The notes under the pieces are model-generated. The model ran no database searches and was not told the DNA's origin. It saw nothing but the letters and a program-made list of their open reading frames with translations. Made by a program: the position numbers and the translations under genes. From JAXGQE01 sp040766585 (GTDB lineage: Bacteria > Bacillota > SLNR01), in contig JAXGQE010000005.1 of NCBI GenBank assembly GCA_040766585.1, positions 1 to 64,000 on the forward strand: a stretch of DNA of 64,000 nucleotides. The letters run 5' to 3'. Positions 31,233-38,917 of the stretch are shown here, piece after piece (position 1 is the first letter of the stretch; each line of letters starts with the position of its first letter).

Positions 31233-32267
31233 ATGGAGTCTGTGATCATTGCAGTGGTCATTTTTGGTCTGTTGGTTTTTGTTCATGAGGCCGGACACTT
31301 TACAGCAGCAAAAAGAGCCGGTATCGATGTCCATGAGTTCGGTATTGGTTTTGGTCCGAAGATTGCTCAGTTCAAGTACAAAGAAACAGCGTATACACTG
31401 AGGGCACTTCCGCTGGGAGGATTTGTCCGGATGGCCGGTACCGAACCGGATGACCTGGACAATGATTCAGGTTTTGCCAAAAAGTCAGTGTTAAAACGGA
31501 TGGTTGTCATTGCAGCCGGGGCAACCATGAATTTTATTATGGCCATGGTTATGTTTGGGCTGCTTTTGGGTATTACCGGTGTTCCAACGGGCGAGTTTTC
31601 TTCTGCACCGGAAATCGGTGAGATTATCATTGGGGATCCAGCCGATCAGGCTGGGCTGCTGCCCGGAGACCGGATTTTGGCCATCGACGGGAAGCCGATC
31701 AATACCTGGGAAGAGCTGGTGCAAGGGATCAGCAGTCAACCGGAGACGACCCTTACCCTGAATGTGCTGCGGGATGGAAAAGAAATTGAACTATCCATTA
31801 CTCCGGAATACCTGGAAGAAGAAGACCGGGGATGGATCGGCATAACTCCGGTGTATCTGGTTCGCCCTGCCGGGCTTTTTGAAACCATTATCTTTGGGGT
31901 GCGCCAAACTTTTGCTGTGGCCGGGCTGATTCTAACCGGGCTCTATCAGATGATTACCGGGCAAATGGCGGCCGATGTGGCCGGGCCCATCGGAATCACC
32001 CGGATCATCGGCAGGGCTGCCCGGTTGGGATTCCCGTACTTGCTGAATATGGCGGCCATCATAAACATCAACATTGGACTGTTTAACCTGATTCCCATAC
32101 CGGCTTTGGATGGCAGTCGCCTTGTCTTTTTGGCAATCGAAGGAGTCCGGGGGAAACCGCTGGATCCGGATAAAGAAAATATGTTTCACATGGTGGGGTT
32201 TGCCCTGCTGATGCTTCTGGCGTTGGTAGTGGCGTATCGCGATATTATCAACATTGGTACTTTTTAA
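31233..32267 (+). CDS. rseP: Site-2 protease, RseP/RasP family zinc metalloprotease
   Basis: An intramembrane protease that cuts anti-sigma factors, signal peptide remnants and other membrane proteins. HEAGH at residues 18-22 gives two zinc ligands, and the third is in LIPIPALDGSRL near the C-terminus. A PDZ domain (about 110-190, with DPADQAGLLPGDRILAIDGKPI) lies between. About four transmembrane segments are visible. The length is 344. The gene is five bases behind dxr. Confidence 0.95.
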   Translation: MESVIIAVVIFGLLVFVHEAGHFTAAKRAGIDVHEFGIGFGPKIAQFKYKETAYTLRALPLGGFVRMAGTEPDDLDNDSGFAKKSVLKRMVVIAAGATMNFIMAMVMFGLLLGITGVPTGEFSSAPEIGEIIIGDPADQAGLLPGDRILAIDGKPINTWEELVQGISSQPETTLTLNVLRDGKEIELSITPEYLEEEDRGWIGITPVYLVRPAGLFETIIFGVRQTFAVAGLILTGLYQMITGQMAADVAGPIGITRIIGRAARLGFPYLLNMAAIININIGLFNLIPIPALDGSRLVFLAIEGVRGKPLDPDKENMFHMVGFALLMLLALVVAYRDIINIGTF

Positions 32268-32297
32268 TGCAAGCTGTAGTGGAAATGAGGGAGTGGG

Positions 32298-33368
32298 ATG
32301 AAGCGCAAAAGAACGAAAGCGGTTCAGCTGGGATCCGTGACCATTGGCGGGGGAGCTCCCATCAGCGTACAGTCCATGACAAAAACCGATACCCGGGATA
32401 TTGAAAGCACAGTCAAGCAGATCCTTTCCCTGGAAGAAATCGGCTGTGAGATTATCCGTCTGGCTGTACTCGACCGGGAAGCCGCAGAGGCTTTGGGGCC
32501 GATTCGAAAAAGAATCCATATTCCTTTGGTGGCTGATATCCATTTTGATTACCGTCTGGCACTGACTGCGGTTGCCAACGGCGTGGATGGACTGCGCATC
32601 AATCCAGGTAATATTGGATCTGAAACGGGAGTGGAAAAAGTTGCCCATGCGGCCCGTGCTGCGGGAGTTCCCATTCGCATCGGTGTCAATTCAGGCTCAG
32701 TAGAAAAGGATTTGCTGGAAAAGCATAAAAAGCCGACAGCCCGTGCTTTGTTGGAAAGTGCCATGCGTCATGTCGGTCTTTTGGAGAAGTATGGTTTTGA
32801 GGATATTGTCCTGTCGCTCAAAGCGACGGATGTTCGGACGACAGTTGAGGCATATCGAATGGCAGCCGCGAAAACAGAGTATCCTCTGCATGTAGGTGTG
32901 ACAGAAGCCGGCCCGTATGGATCAGGCACTGTCAAATCGGCGGTGGGGATTGGAACGCTTCTGTATCTGGGGATCGGGGATACTATCCGAGTTTCCCTCA
33001 CAGGAAAACCCCACGAAGAAGTCCATGTAGGCTGGGATATTTTAACTTCCCTGGGGCTGCGTGTGCGGGGTCCTGAAATCATATCATGCCCCACCTGCGG
33101 GCGATGCCAAATTGATGTTTTGGGGATTGTGGAGAAAGTCAAAGCGGACACAAAGAATTTGAAGGAACCGCTGAAAATCGCGATTATGGGCTGCGTAGTC
33201 AATGGTCCGGGTGAAGCCCGGGAAGCCGATGTAGGGGTAGCGGGTGGACGCGGATCCGGGGTACTGTTCAGCAAAGGCGAAATTATCCGTACAGTGCCGG
33301 ATGACCAGCTCTGCGACGCGCTTCTGGAGGAAATCCATCGACTGACCAACTGTGACAGGGTTCAGTAA
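32298..33368 (+). CDS. ispG: 4-hydroxy-3-methylbut-2-enyl diphosphate synthase (GcpE)
   Basis: The iron-sulfur enzyme of the MEP pathway that turns MEcPP to HMBPP. SVQSMTKTDTRDIEST near the start forms part of the TIM barrel. The 4Fe-4S ligands are in ISCPTCGRCQ and in GCVVNGPGEAREADVG near the C-terminus. With 356 residues it is the short bacterial form, lacking the plant-type insert. Electrons would come from ferredoxin or flavodoxin; a ferredoxin gene lies 4 kb upstream. Confidence 0.97.
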   Translation: MKRKRTKAVQLGSVTIGGGAPISVQSMTKTDTRDIESTVKQILSLEEIGCEIIRLAVLDREAAEALGPIRKRIHIPLVADIHFDYRLALTAVANGVDGLRINPGNIGSETGVEKVAHAARAAGVPIRIGVNSGSVEKDLLEKHKKPTARALLESAMRHVGLLEKYGFEDIVLSLKATDVRTTVEAYRMAAAKTEYPLHVGVTEAGPYGSGTVKSAVGIGTLLYLGIGDTIRVSLTGKPHEEVHVGWDILTSLGLRVRGPEIISCPTCGRCQIDVLGIVEKVKADTKNLKEPLKIAIMGCVVNGPGEAREADVGVAGGRGSGVLFSKGEIIRTVPDDQLCDALLEEIHRLTNCDRVQ

Positions 33369-33391
33369 TTTAACCGTGAGGAGAGAAATCG

Positions 33392-35116
33392 ATGAGAATG
33401 TCAATGATGTTAATGCCAACTTTAAGGGAGATCCCGGCAGAAGCTGAGGTCATCAGCCACCAACTGATGGTACGAGCCGGTATCATACGGAAAGTGGCAT
33501 CCGGTATGTATTCCTATCTTCCGCTGGGGCGCCGGGTAATCGAGAAGGTGGAGAAGATTATTCGTGAAGAGATGAATGCCAAAGGCGGGCAGGAAGTGCT
33601 GATGCCCATCGTTCAGCCGTCCGAAATCTGGAAGGAGACCGGTCGGTGGGATGTCTATGGAGATGAGATGTTCAAGCTGAAGGATCGTCACGGCAGAGAA
33701 TTTTGCCTGGGTCCGACCCATGAAGAATTGATTACGGATCTCGTCCGACAGGAGGTCAAGTCATACCGGCAGCTCCCGCTGCTTCTGTATCAGATTCAGA
33801 ACAAATACCGGGATGAGATTCGCCCGCGTTTTGGTGTAATGAGGTCCCGGGAGTTCATTATGAAAGATCTGTACTCATTTGACTGCGACGAGGCGGGTCT
33901 GGATGCAAGTTATGAGAAAATGTACGATGCGTACAACCGCATCTTTCAACGCTGTGGTCTGGTGTATCGAGCGGTGGAGGCCGATTCCGGCGCCATTGGC
34001 GGCAGCGGGTCTCATGAGTTTATGGTCACTGCGGACAATGGGGAAGCTGAAATAGCGTACTGCCCTGCCTGTCAGTATGCGGCCAATACGGAAAAAGCGG
34101 AAGGGAATCCTTCAGATGAAGGACAACCAGCAGCAAAAAATGCCGCTATGGAAAAAGTTCATACTCCAGGGATGCGGACAATAGAAGATGTAAGCAATTA
34201 TTTGAAGGTAAATGCTAAAGATATTATAAAAATGGTCGTTTATGAAGCCGTTTACTCGGAAAAAGCAGAAATTGTGGCAGTGCTGATCCGAGGAGATCAG
34301 GAAATCAATGAGATTAAGTTGAAGAATTATCTGGACTGTCTGCATTTGGTCATGGCGAGCGATGACGTGATTGTGGCTGCTGCGAAAACTTCGGGCGGAT
34401 TTGTGGGCCCGGTGGGATTAACCGGTGTTCGACTGATTGCGGACAAGACAGCAGCGGCCATGGGCGAGGGAATCACCGGAGCTAATGAAGCGGATTATCA
34501 TTTCCGGCATGTCGTGCCCGGGCGTGATTTTATCATCGGCGAAACGGCGGATTTGCGTACAGTCAAAGCGGGGGATGCTTGCCCGCACTGCGGAAAAGCT
34601 TTGGAAATTACCCGCGGAATAGAAGTTGGGCATATCTTTAAATTGGGGACCAAGTACAGCGAATCCCTGAAGGCTGTTTTTCTGGATGAGAACGGCAAGG
34701 AAAAAAAGATGATCATGGGCTGCTATGGAATCGGGGTTACTCGTACCATCGCAGCGGCCATTGAACAAAACCACGATGAGAATGGAATCATTTGGCCGGT
34801 ACCGATTGCCCCCTATCCAGTGATCATTGTTCCCATCAGCAGCAAAGATGAAGTGCAGATGAAAAAAGCCCAGGAACTTTATGATCGTCTGAATTCCATG
34901 GGGATTGAAACCATTTTGGATGATCGCAATGAACGGCCCGGTGTCAAATTCAAAGATGCCGATCTCATTGGTATCCCTTTGCGCATTACCGTTGGGAAGA
35001 AGGCTGCAGATGATGATCTGTATGAACTGAAAGTCCGCAGCAATGGTGAGGATCATTTGCTGGGACTGGAGGATTTGCTACTCACAATAAAAAAAGTGCT
35101 GGAACCGATTGGCTGA
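33392..35116 (+). CDS. proS: Proline--tRNA ligase, bacterial type
   Basis: A class II synthetase of 574 residues with the editing (INS/YbaK-like) domain between motifs 2 and 3, about residues 225-405, so it can clear Ala-tRNA-Pro. Motif 2 is seen as YRDEIRPRFGVMRSREFIMKDLYSFD, a GSGSHEFMV block precedes the insert, motif 3 is GCYGIGVTRTIAAAIE, and the anticodon domain follows (APYPVIIVPISSKDE). The ATG follows GTGAGGAGAG. No T-box is present in the 23-base gap to ispG. Confidence 0.97.
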   Translation: MRMSMMLMPTLREIPAEAEVISHQLMVRAGIIRKVASGMYSYLPLGRRVIEKVEKIIREEMNAKGGQEVLMPIVQPSEIWKETGRWDVYGDEMFKLKDRHGREFCLGPTHEELITDLVRQEVKSYRQLPLLLYQIQNKYRDEIRPRFGVMRSREFIMKDLYSFDCDEAGLDASYEKMYDAYNRIFQRCGLVYRAVEADSGAIGGSGSHEFMVTADNGEAEIAYCPACQYAANTEKAEGNPSDEGQPAAKNAAMEKVHTPGMRTIEDVSNYLKVNAKDIIKMVVYEAVYSEKAEIVAVLIRGDQEINEIKLKNYLDCLHLVMASDDVIVAAAKTSGGFVGPVGLTGVRLIADKTAAAMGEGITGANEADYHFRHVVPGRDFIIGETADLRTVKAGDACPHCGKALEITRGIEVGHIFKLGTKYSESLKAVFLDENGKEKKMIMGCYGIGVTRTIAAAIEQNHDENGIIWPVPIAPYPVIIVPISSKDEVQMKKAQELYDRLNSMGIETILDDRNERPGVKFKDADLIGIPLRITVGKKAADDDLYELKVRSNGEDHLLGLEDLLLTIKKVLEPIG

Positions 35117-35129
35117 GGGGGTAGGAAAA

Positions 35130-35786
35130 ATGAAGATCGCAGCAATCATTCCTGCCTACAACGAAGAAAAAACTGTTGCCAAGGTGGTCAATACGGTGGT
35201 TTTGATGCCAGAAATCGATGAAGTGATTGTTATCAACGATGGATCCAGGGATCGGACGGCTGAGAGGGCTCAGGAAGCTGGAGCCCATGTAATCGATATG
35301 GAAAAGAATATGGGCAAAGGGGCCGCTGTAAAGAGGGGAATCGACAGTTCCGACGCGGAAGTCTTTATCCTCCTGGACGCTGATCTTCTGGGACTGAAAA
35401 GAGAGCATGTGATGTCCATGTTGGCCCCGGTAATGAACCAAGCAGTGGATATGACCATCGGGTTGTTTCGAAGCGGTCGGTTGCTGACGGATCTGGCACA
35501 GATCCTGGCTCCCAATCTTTCGGGTCAACGAGCATTCAGGCGGGATCTGGTCACTTCAATTTCTGGGATTGATATGACCCGCTTCGGAGTGGAAGTGGCA
35601 ATGACCTGCTATGCTCAGGATAACGGAATGAGAGTACTCAAAGTACTGCTTCCTCATGTATCTCATGTCATGAAAGAAGAGAAGCTTGGAATTATAGGGG
35701 GCTTCATATCCCGGCTGAAGATGTATCGAGATATTGTCCAATACCGTCTGCATCGCCGGACGGACCGGGGAGCGTGGAAAAAATGA
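35130..35786 (+). CDS. Family 2 glycosyltransferase
   Basis: A 218-residue GT-A fold transferase without transmembrane domain. IIPAYNEEKTVAKVV is the nucleotide-sugar binding start, VIVINDGSRDRT follows, and VFILLDADLLGL contains the DxD-like metal site. It resembles the glucosyl-3-phosphoglycerate synthase/dolichol-phosphate mannosyltransferase-like GT2 proteins. The acceptor is not evident. The ATG at 35130 lies behind GGGGGTAGG, 13 bases after proS. It shares an ATGA overlap with the MgtC-family gene. Confidence 0.85.
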   Translation: MKIAAIIPAYNEEKTVAKVVNTVVLMPEIDEVIVINDGSRDRTAERAQEAGAHVIDMEKNMGKGAAVKRGIDSSDAEVFILLDADLLGLKREHVMSMLAPVMNQAVDMTIGLFRSGRLLTDLAQILAPNLSGQRAFRRDLVTSISGIDMTRFGVEVAMTCYAQDNGMRVLKVLLPHVSHVMKEEKLGIIGGFISRLKMYRDIVQYRLHRRTDRGAWKK

Positions 35787-36451
35787 TCACGATGGAGGCC
35801 GTTATTATCCGTATGACACTGGCCGCTCTAATGGGTGGAATTGTTGGGTTGGAGCGGGAAACGGTAAATCGGCCGGCGGGATTTCGCACACACATTCTGG
35901 TTTGTGTGGGTTCTGCACTGATTATGATCATTTCCATGAATATGTACTATTCGTTCCCGCCGGGTGTACTGGATCCAGCCCGAATTGCCGCCCAGGTTGT
36001 CAGCGGGATGGGTTTTTTGGGTGCTGGTACGATTCTGCGGGAAGGTGTCAATATCAAAGGTCTGACCACCGCTGCCAGCCTGTGGGCGATAGCCGGAATC
36101 GGCTTGGCAACCGGTGCTGGGATGTTTGTACCGGCAGGATACGGTACTGTACTCATTTTTCTCACGCTGGTTGTATTGAAAAGAATTGAATTCTGGGTTG
36201 CATTCAAAAAACGCTATAAACAAATTACTCTTCTCATCGATGATGTACCGGGACAGATTGGCGCTATTGGTACAGCACTGGGCAAAATGAGGATTAATAT
36301 TAAAAAAATTGAGTTCAAGGAGATAGAGGAGAGCCGACAGGCGGATCTGATCTTGCTGGTGGAGGTGCCTTCCTATCTGGATATGTCAGCCGTGGTGGTT
36401 GAATTGTCCGATTTATCCGGTGTGTATGAGGTGGAACATGAAGAACACTGA
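35783..36451 (+). CDS. MgtC/SapB family membrane protein
   Basis: A 222-residue protein. The N-terminal part has four to five transmembrane helices with LAALMGGIVGLERETVNRPAGFRTHILVCVGSAL and GMGFLGAGTIL, conserved in MgtC/SapB proteins. The C-terminal part (about 150-222) is a cytoplasmic ACT-like domain. In pathogens MgtC is linked to survival in low magnesium and to control of ATP synthase, while the role in free-living Clostridia is not known. Start choices are GTG 35774 and ATG 35783; the latter overlaps the preceding stop as ATGA. Last gene before a new promoter. Confidence 0.88.
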   Translation: MITMEAVIIRMTLAALMGGIVGLERETVNRPAGFRTHILVCVGSALIMIISMNMYYSFPPGVLDPARIAAQVVSGMGFLGAGTILREGVNIKGLTTAASLWAIAGIGLATGAGMFVPAGYGTVLIFLTLVVLKRIEFWVAFKKRYKQITLLIDDVPGQIGAIGTALGKMRINIKKIEFKEIEESRQADLILLVEVPSYLDMSAVVVELSDLSGVYEVEHEEH

Positions 36452-36478
36452 ACGCTGCCCGATTTCTTGATGCTCTGG

Positions 36479-36507
36479 TTGTCAGGACCAAAGACGTGTG
36501 GTATAAT
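36479..36507 (+). promoter_or_regulatory. Promoter of the rimP-nusA-infB superoperon
   Basis: TTGTCA (36479-36484), 17 bases, TATAAT (36502-36507). The leader to rimP is about 130 bases. Confidence 0.8.
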
Positions 36508-36556
36508 AATTCTGTGTTAGATTTCTGCGGCGACGAATGCGTTATTTTTGCGAGGT

Positions 36557-36590
36557 AAGAGTGGGTACATAGCCCACTCTTTCATTGTTT
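36557..36590 (+). terminator. Leader hairpin/attenuator upstream of rimP
   Basis: AAGAGTGGG (36557-36565) pairs with CCCACTCTT (36573-36581) over a seven-base loop, followed by TCATTGTTT. Located between the promoter and rimP, it is a possible attenuator. NusA, encoded two genes on, acts at such hairpins, so feedback control is conceivable. Confidence 0.7.
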
Positions 36591-36641
36591 ATCCGTGATG
36601 ATTACCATGGACATCTCAGTAGGGATGCAGGTAATGGGGGG

Positions 36642-37115
36642 ATGAAAGTGAAAAATTCAGTCAATCTGGGGGAAAGAATATTTTCCATACTGGAAGAACC
36701 GGTGGCCGAGGAAGGATTGGAACTGGTGGATGTGGAGTACATAAAAGAGCACGGCGGCTGGCTGCTGCGGTTGGTCATTGACAAAGCAGGCGGCGTGGAT
36801 CTGGATGACTGTGCACTCATCAGCCACAAGGCAAGCGATTTACTGGATCGTCATGATCCCATCGATCATGCCTACCGGCTGGAAGTATCGTCACCCGGAC
36901 TGGACCGCCCGTTGAAGACCAAAAAGGACTTTGTCCGGTTCCAGGGGGAATGGGTGGAAGTGCATTTGTACGCAGCTTTACATGGAAAAAAGACGTTGGT
37001 GGGAGAATTGGTTTCATCGGACGATCAAACTCTGTGCATTCGACCAGAAAAAGAAGATGTATTGTGTGTCGAAAGAGAAAAAATATCCAAAGTGAATCTG
37101 TACATCCGCTTCTGA
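36642..37115 (+). CDS. rimP: Ribosome maturation factor RimP
   Basis: RimP helps assemble the 30S subunit. The 157-residue protein has the two-domain layout, with GLELVDVEYIKEHGGWLLRLVIDKAGGVDLDDCALIS in the first domain and YRLEVSSPGLDRPLK at the domain boundary, the most conserved part. The ATG at 36642 follows AATGGGGGG. Always next to nusA, as here. Confidence 0.95.
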   Translation: MKVKNSVNLGERIFSILEEPVAEEGLELVDVEYIKEHGGWLLRLVIDKAGGVDLDDCALISHKASDLLDRHDPIDHAYRLEVSSPGLDRPLKTKKDFVRFQGEWVEVHLYAALHGKKTLVGELVSSDDQTLCIRPEKEDVLCVEREKISKVNLYIRF

Positions 37116-37137
37116 TGTACCTAGAAAAGGAGGTTTC

Positions 37138-38274
37138 ATGATGAGTTCAGATTTTATTCTGGCGCTGGATCAGATTGAAGAAGAAAAAGGGATCTCCAAA
37201 GAGATCCTGCTGGAAGCCATTGAAGCGGCCCTGATATCTGCGTACCGCCGCAATTTCGGTTCAGCGCAAAATGTGAGCGTAGATATTAACCAGGAAACCG
37301 GGGTTATTCATGTCTATGCCAAAAAGACTGTGGTTGAGCAGGTTTCTGATGCACGCCTGGAAATTGCACTGGAGGAAGCAAGAGACATCAATCCTCGCTA
37401 CCAGCTGGACGATGTGGTGGAAATGGAGGTTACGCCCAGAAACTTCGGGCGGATTGCTGCCCAGACCGCAAAGCAGGTGGTCGTTCAGAGGATTCGAGAA
37501 GCGGAACGCGGCATCGTCTATGAAGAGTATGCCGGCCGGGAAGACGATATTGTTACCGGTATTGTTCAGAGGTTTGAACATAAAAATGTCTTTGTGGATT
37601 TGGGCAAGACGGAAGCGGTTTTGACTCCCCTGGAGCAGTCCCCCAATGAGATCTATAAACAGGGAGATCGAATTAAAGCGTATGTGGTGGAAGTTAAGAA
37701 GACCACCAAGGGGCCTCAGATCATTGTATCGAGAACCCATCCGGGGCTTTTGAAGCGTTTGTTTGAGCTGGAAGTACCGGAGATTCACGACGGTACTGTG
37801 GAAATCAAAGCGATTGCCAGGGAAGCCGGACACCGCTCAAAAGTAGCTGTGACGTCCGACGATGAGAATGTGGATGCAATTGGTGCCTGTGTCGGGCCCA
37901 AAGGAGTCCGGGTCCAGACCATCGTCACCGAGCTGAGAGGGGAAAAAATTGATATTGTTGAATGGGATGAAGATCCCAATCGTTTTGTAGCCAATGCTCT
38001 AAGTCCGGCTAAGGTCGTTTCAGTGGAAACGGATCCGGAGCACAAAATTGCCCGGGTGGTAGTTCCTGATTATCAGTTATCGCTGGCCATTGGCAAAGAG
38101 GGACAAAATGCTCGTTTGGCGGCCAAACTGACCAACTGGAAAATCGATATCAAGAGTGAATCCCAGGTATCCGTGCCGGTACAAAGTGCTCCCAATAAAG
38201 AGATGGAGAAATCTGAAGAAGAGAATATCCATAGCTCGGAAGAATATTCGAGCCCGGAAGAAACTGTATCATGA
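37138..38274 (+). CDS. nusA: Transcription termination/antitermination factor NusA
   Basis: NusA binds RNA polymerase and nascent RNA and stimulates pausing and intrinsic termination. The 378 residues comprise the N-terminal polymerase-binding domain (1-125), an S1 domain (about 135-200, with GIVQRFEHKNVFVDLGKTEAVL), and two KH domains (about 200-345, with GACVGPKGVRVQTIVTELRGEKIDIVEWDEDP and LAIGKEGQNARLAAKL). It lacks the extra C-terminal acidic repeats of proteobacteria. The end is a short charged tail. Confidence 0.97.
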   Translation: MMSSDFILALDQIEEEKGISKEILLEAIEAALISAYRRNFGSAQNVSVDINQETGVIHVYAKKTVVEQVSDARLEIALEEARDINPRYQLDDVVEMEVTPRNFGRIAAQTAKQVVVQRIREAERGIVYEEYAGREDDIVTGIVQRFEHKNVFVDLGKTEAVLTPLEQSPNEIYKQGDRIKAYVVEVKKTTKGPQIIVSRTHPGLLKRLFELEVPEIHDGTVEIKAIAREAGHRSKVAVTSDDENVDAIGACVGPKGVRVQTIVTELRGEKIDIVEWDEDPNRFVANALSPAKVVSVETDPEHKIARVVVPDYQLSLAIGKEGQNARLAAKLTNWKIDIKSESQVSVPVQSAPNKEMEKSEEENIHSSEEYSSPEETVS

Positions 38275-38305
38275 TGGACAGGTAGCAAGAAAGGAGCGTC
38301 CGCAC

Positions 38306-38575
38306 ATGGCCAAAAAGAGAAAAATTCCGTTGAGGATGTGCCTGGGCTGCCAGGAAATGAAACCAAAACGTGAGATGATGCGGGTCGTGAGAACTCCGGA
38401 GAACACGCTGGTTCTGGATCTGACGGGGAAAAAGTCCGGAAGAGGTGCTTATGTATGTCCCACGGAAGAGTGTTTTGCCGCAGCTATTAAAGGGAAACGG
38501 CTGGAAAAGGCATTGGAATGTCCGGTTCCGGAAGGGCTGCTGGATGAGTTAAGAAAAGAGCTGGAGAAACGATGA
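38306..38575 (+). CDS. rnpM: RNase P modulator RnpM (YlxR)
   Basis: An 89-residue basic protein of the YlxR family. The motifs PLRMCLGCQEMKPKREMMRVVR and GKKSGRGAYVC are diagnostic. YlxR of Bacillus subtilis binds the RNase P RNA and tunes its activity, hence the newer name. The ATG at 38306 follows AAAGGAGC; in-frame upstream starts would run back into nusA. Overlaps the next gene by four bases. Confidence 0.93.
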   Translation: MAKKRKIPLRMCLGCQEMKPKREMMRVVRTPENTLVLDLTGKKSGRGAYVCPTEECFAAAIKGKRLEKALECPVPEGLLDELRKELEKR

Positions 38576-38886
38576 CGGATTCGGTACTGACTTTGTTGGG
38601 CTTTGCTCAGAAATCTGGCAAGTTGGCCACTGGGCACGAAGGAATAATCCGACAGGTTAAAATGAAAAAAGTGGCACTTTTCATTTTGGCCAACGATGCA
38701 CCGGATAAGCGGGTGAAAGATATTGAAATTTTAGCTGATACCAACCGGATTCCCCTTATTCGATACGGAACATGCGAGGAATTAGGCCGATCCATCGGTC
38801 GTTCGGTCAGCGGTGGAGTTGCTGTTATCGATCCGCGGTTTGCGGAAGCCATACTACACCATACAGATGGGAGAGAAAAAAAGTGA
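38572..38886 (+). CDS. L7Ae/L30e/S12e/Gadd45 family ribosomal protein (YlxQ-like)
   Basis: A 104-residue K-turn-binding protein of the L7Ae superfamily, with LLGFAQKSGKLATGHEGI and KVALFILANDAPDKR and AVIDPRFAEAIL. YlxQ relatives in Bacillota bind kink-turn RNAs, and a role in ribosome or RNase P RNA structure has been suggested. Its overlap with rnpM (ATGA) supports a shared function. The next gene, infB, follows after 31 bases. Confidence 0.9.
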   Translation: MTDSVLTLLGFAQKSGKLATGHEGIIRQVKMKKVALFILANDAPDKRVKDIEILADTNRIPLIRYGTCEELGRSIGRSVSGGVAVIDPRFAEAILHHTDGREKK

Positions 38887-38917
38887 GATAACACGAAAAA
38901 GACACGGGGGTGGAAGA

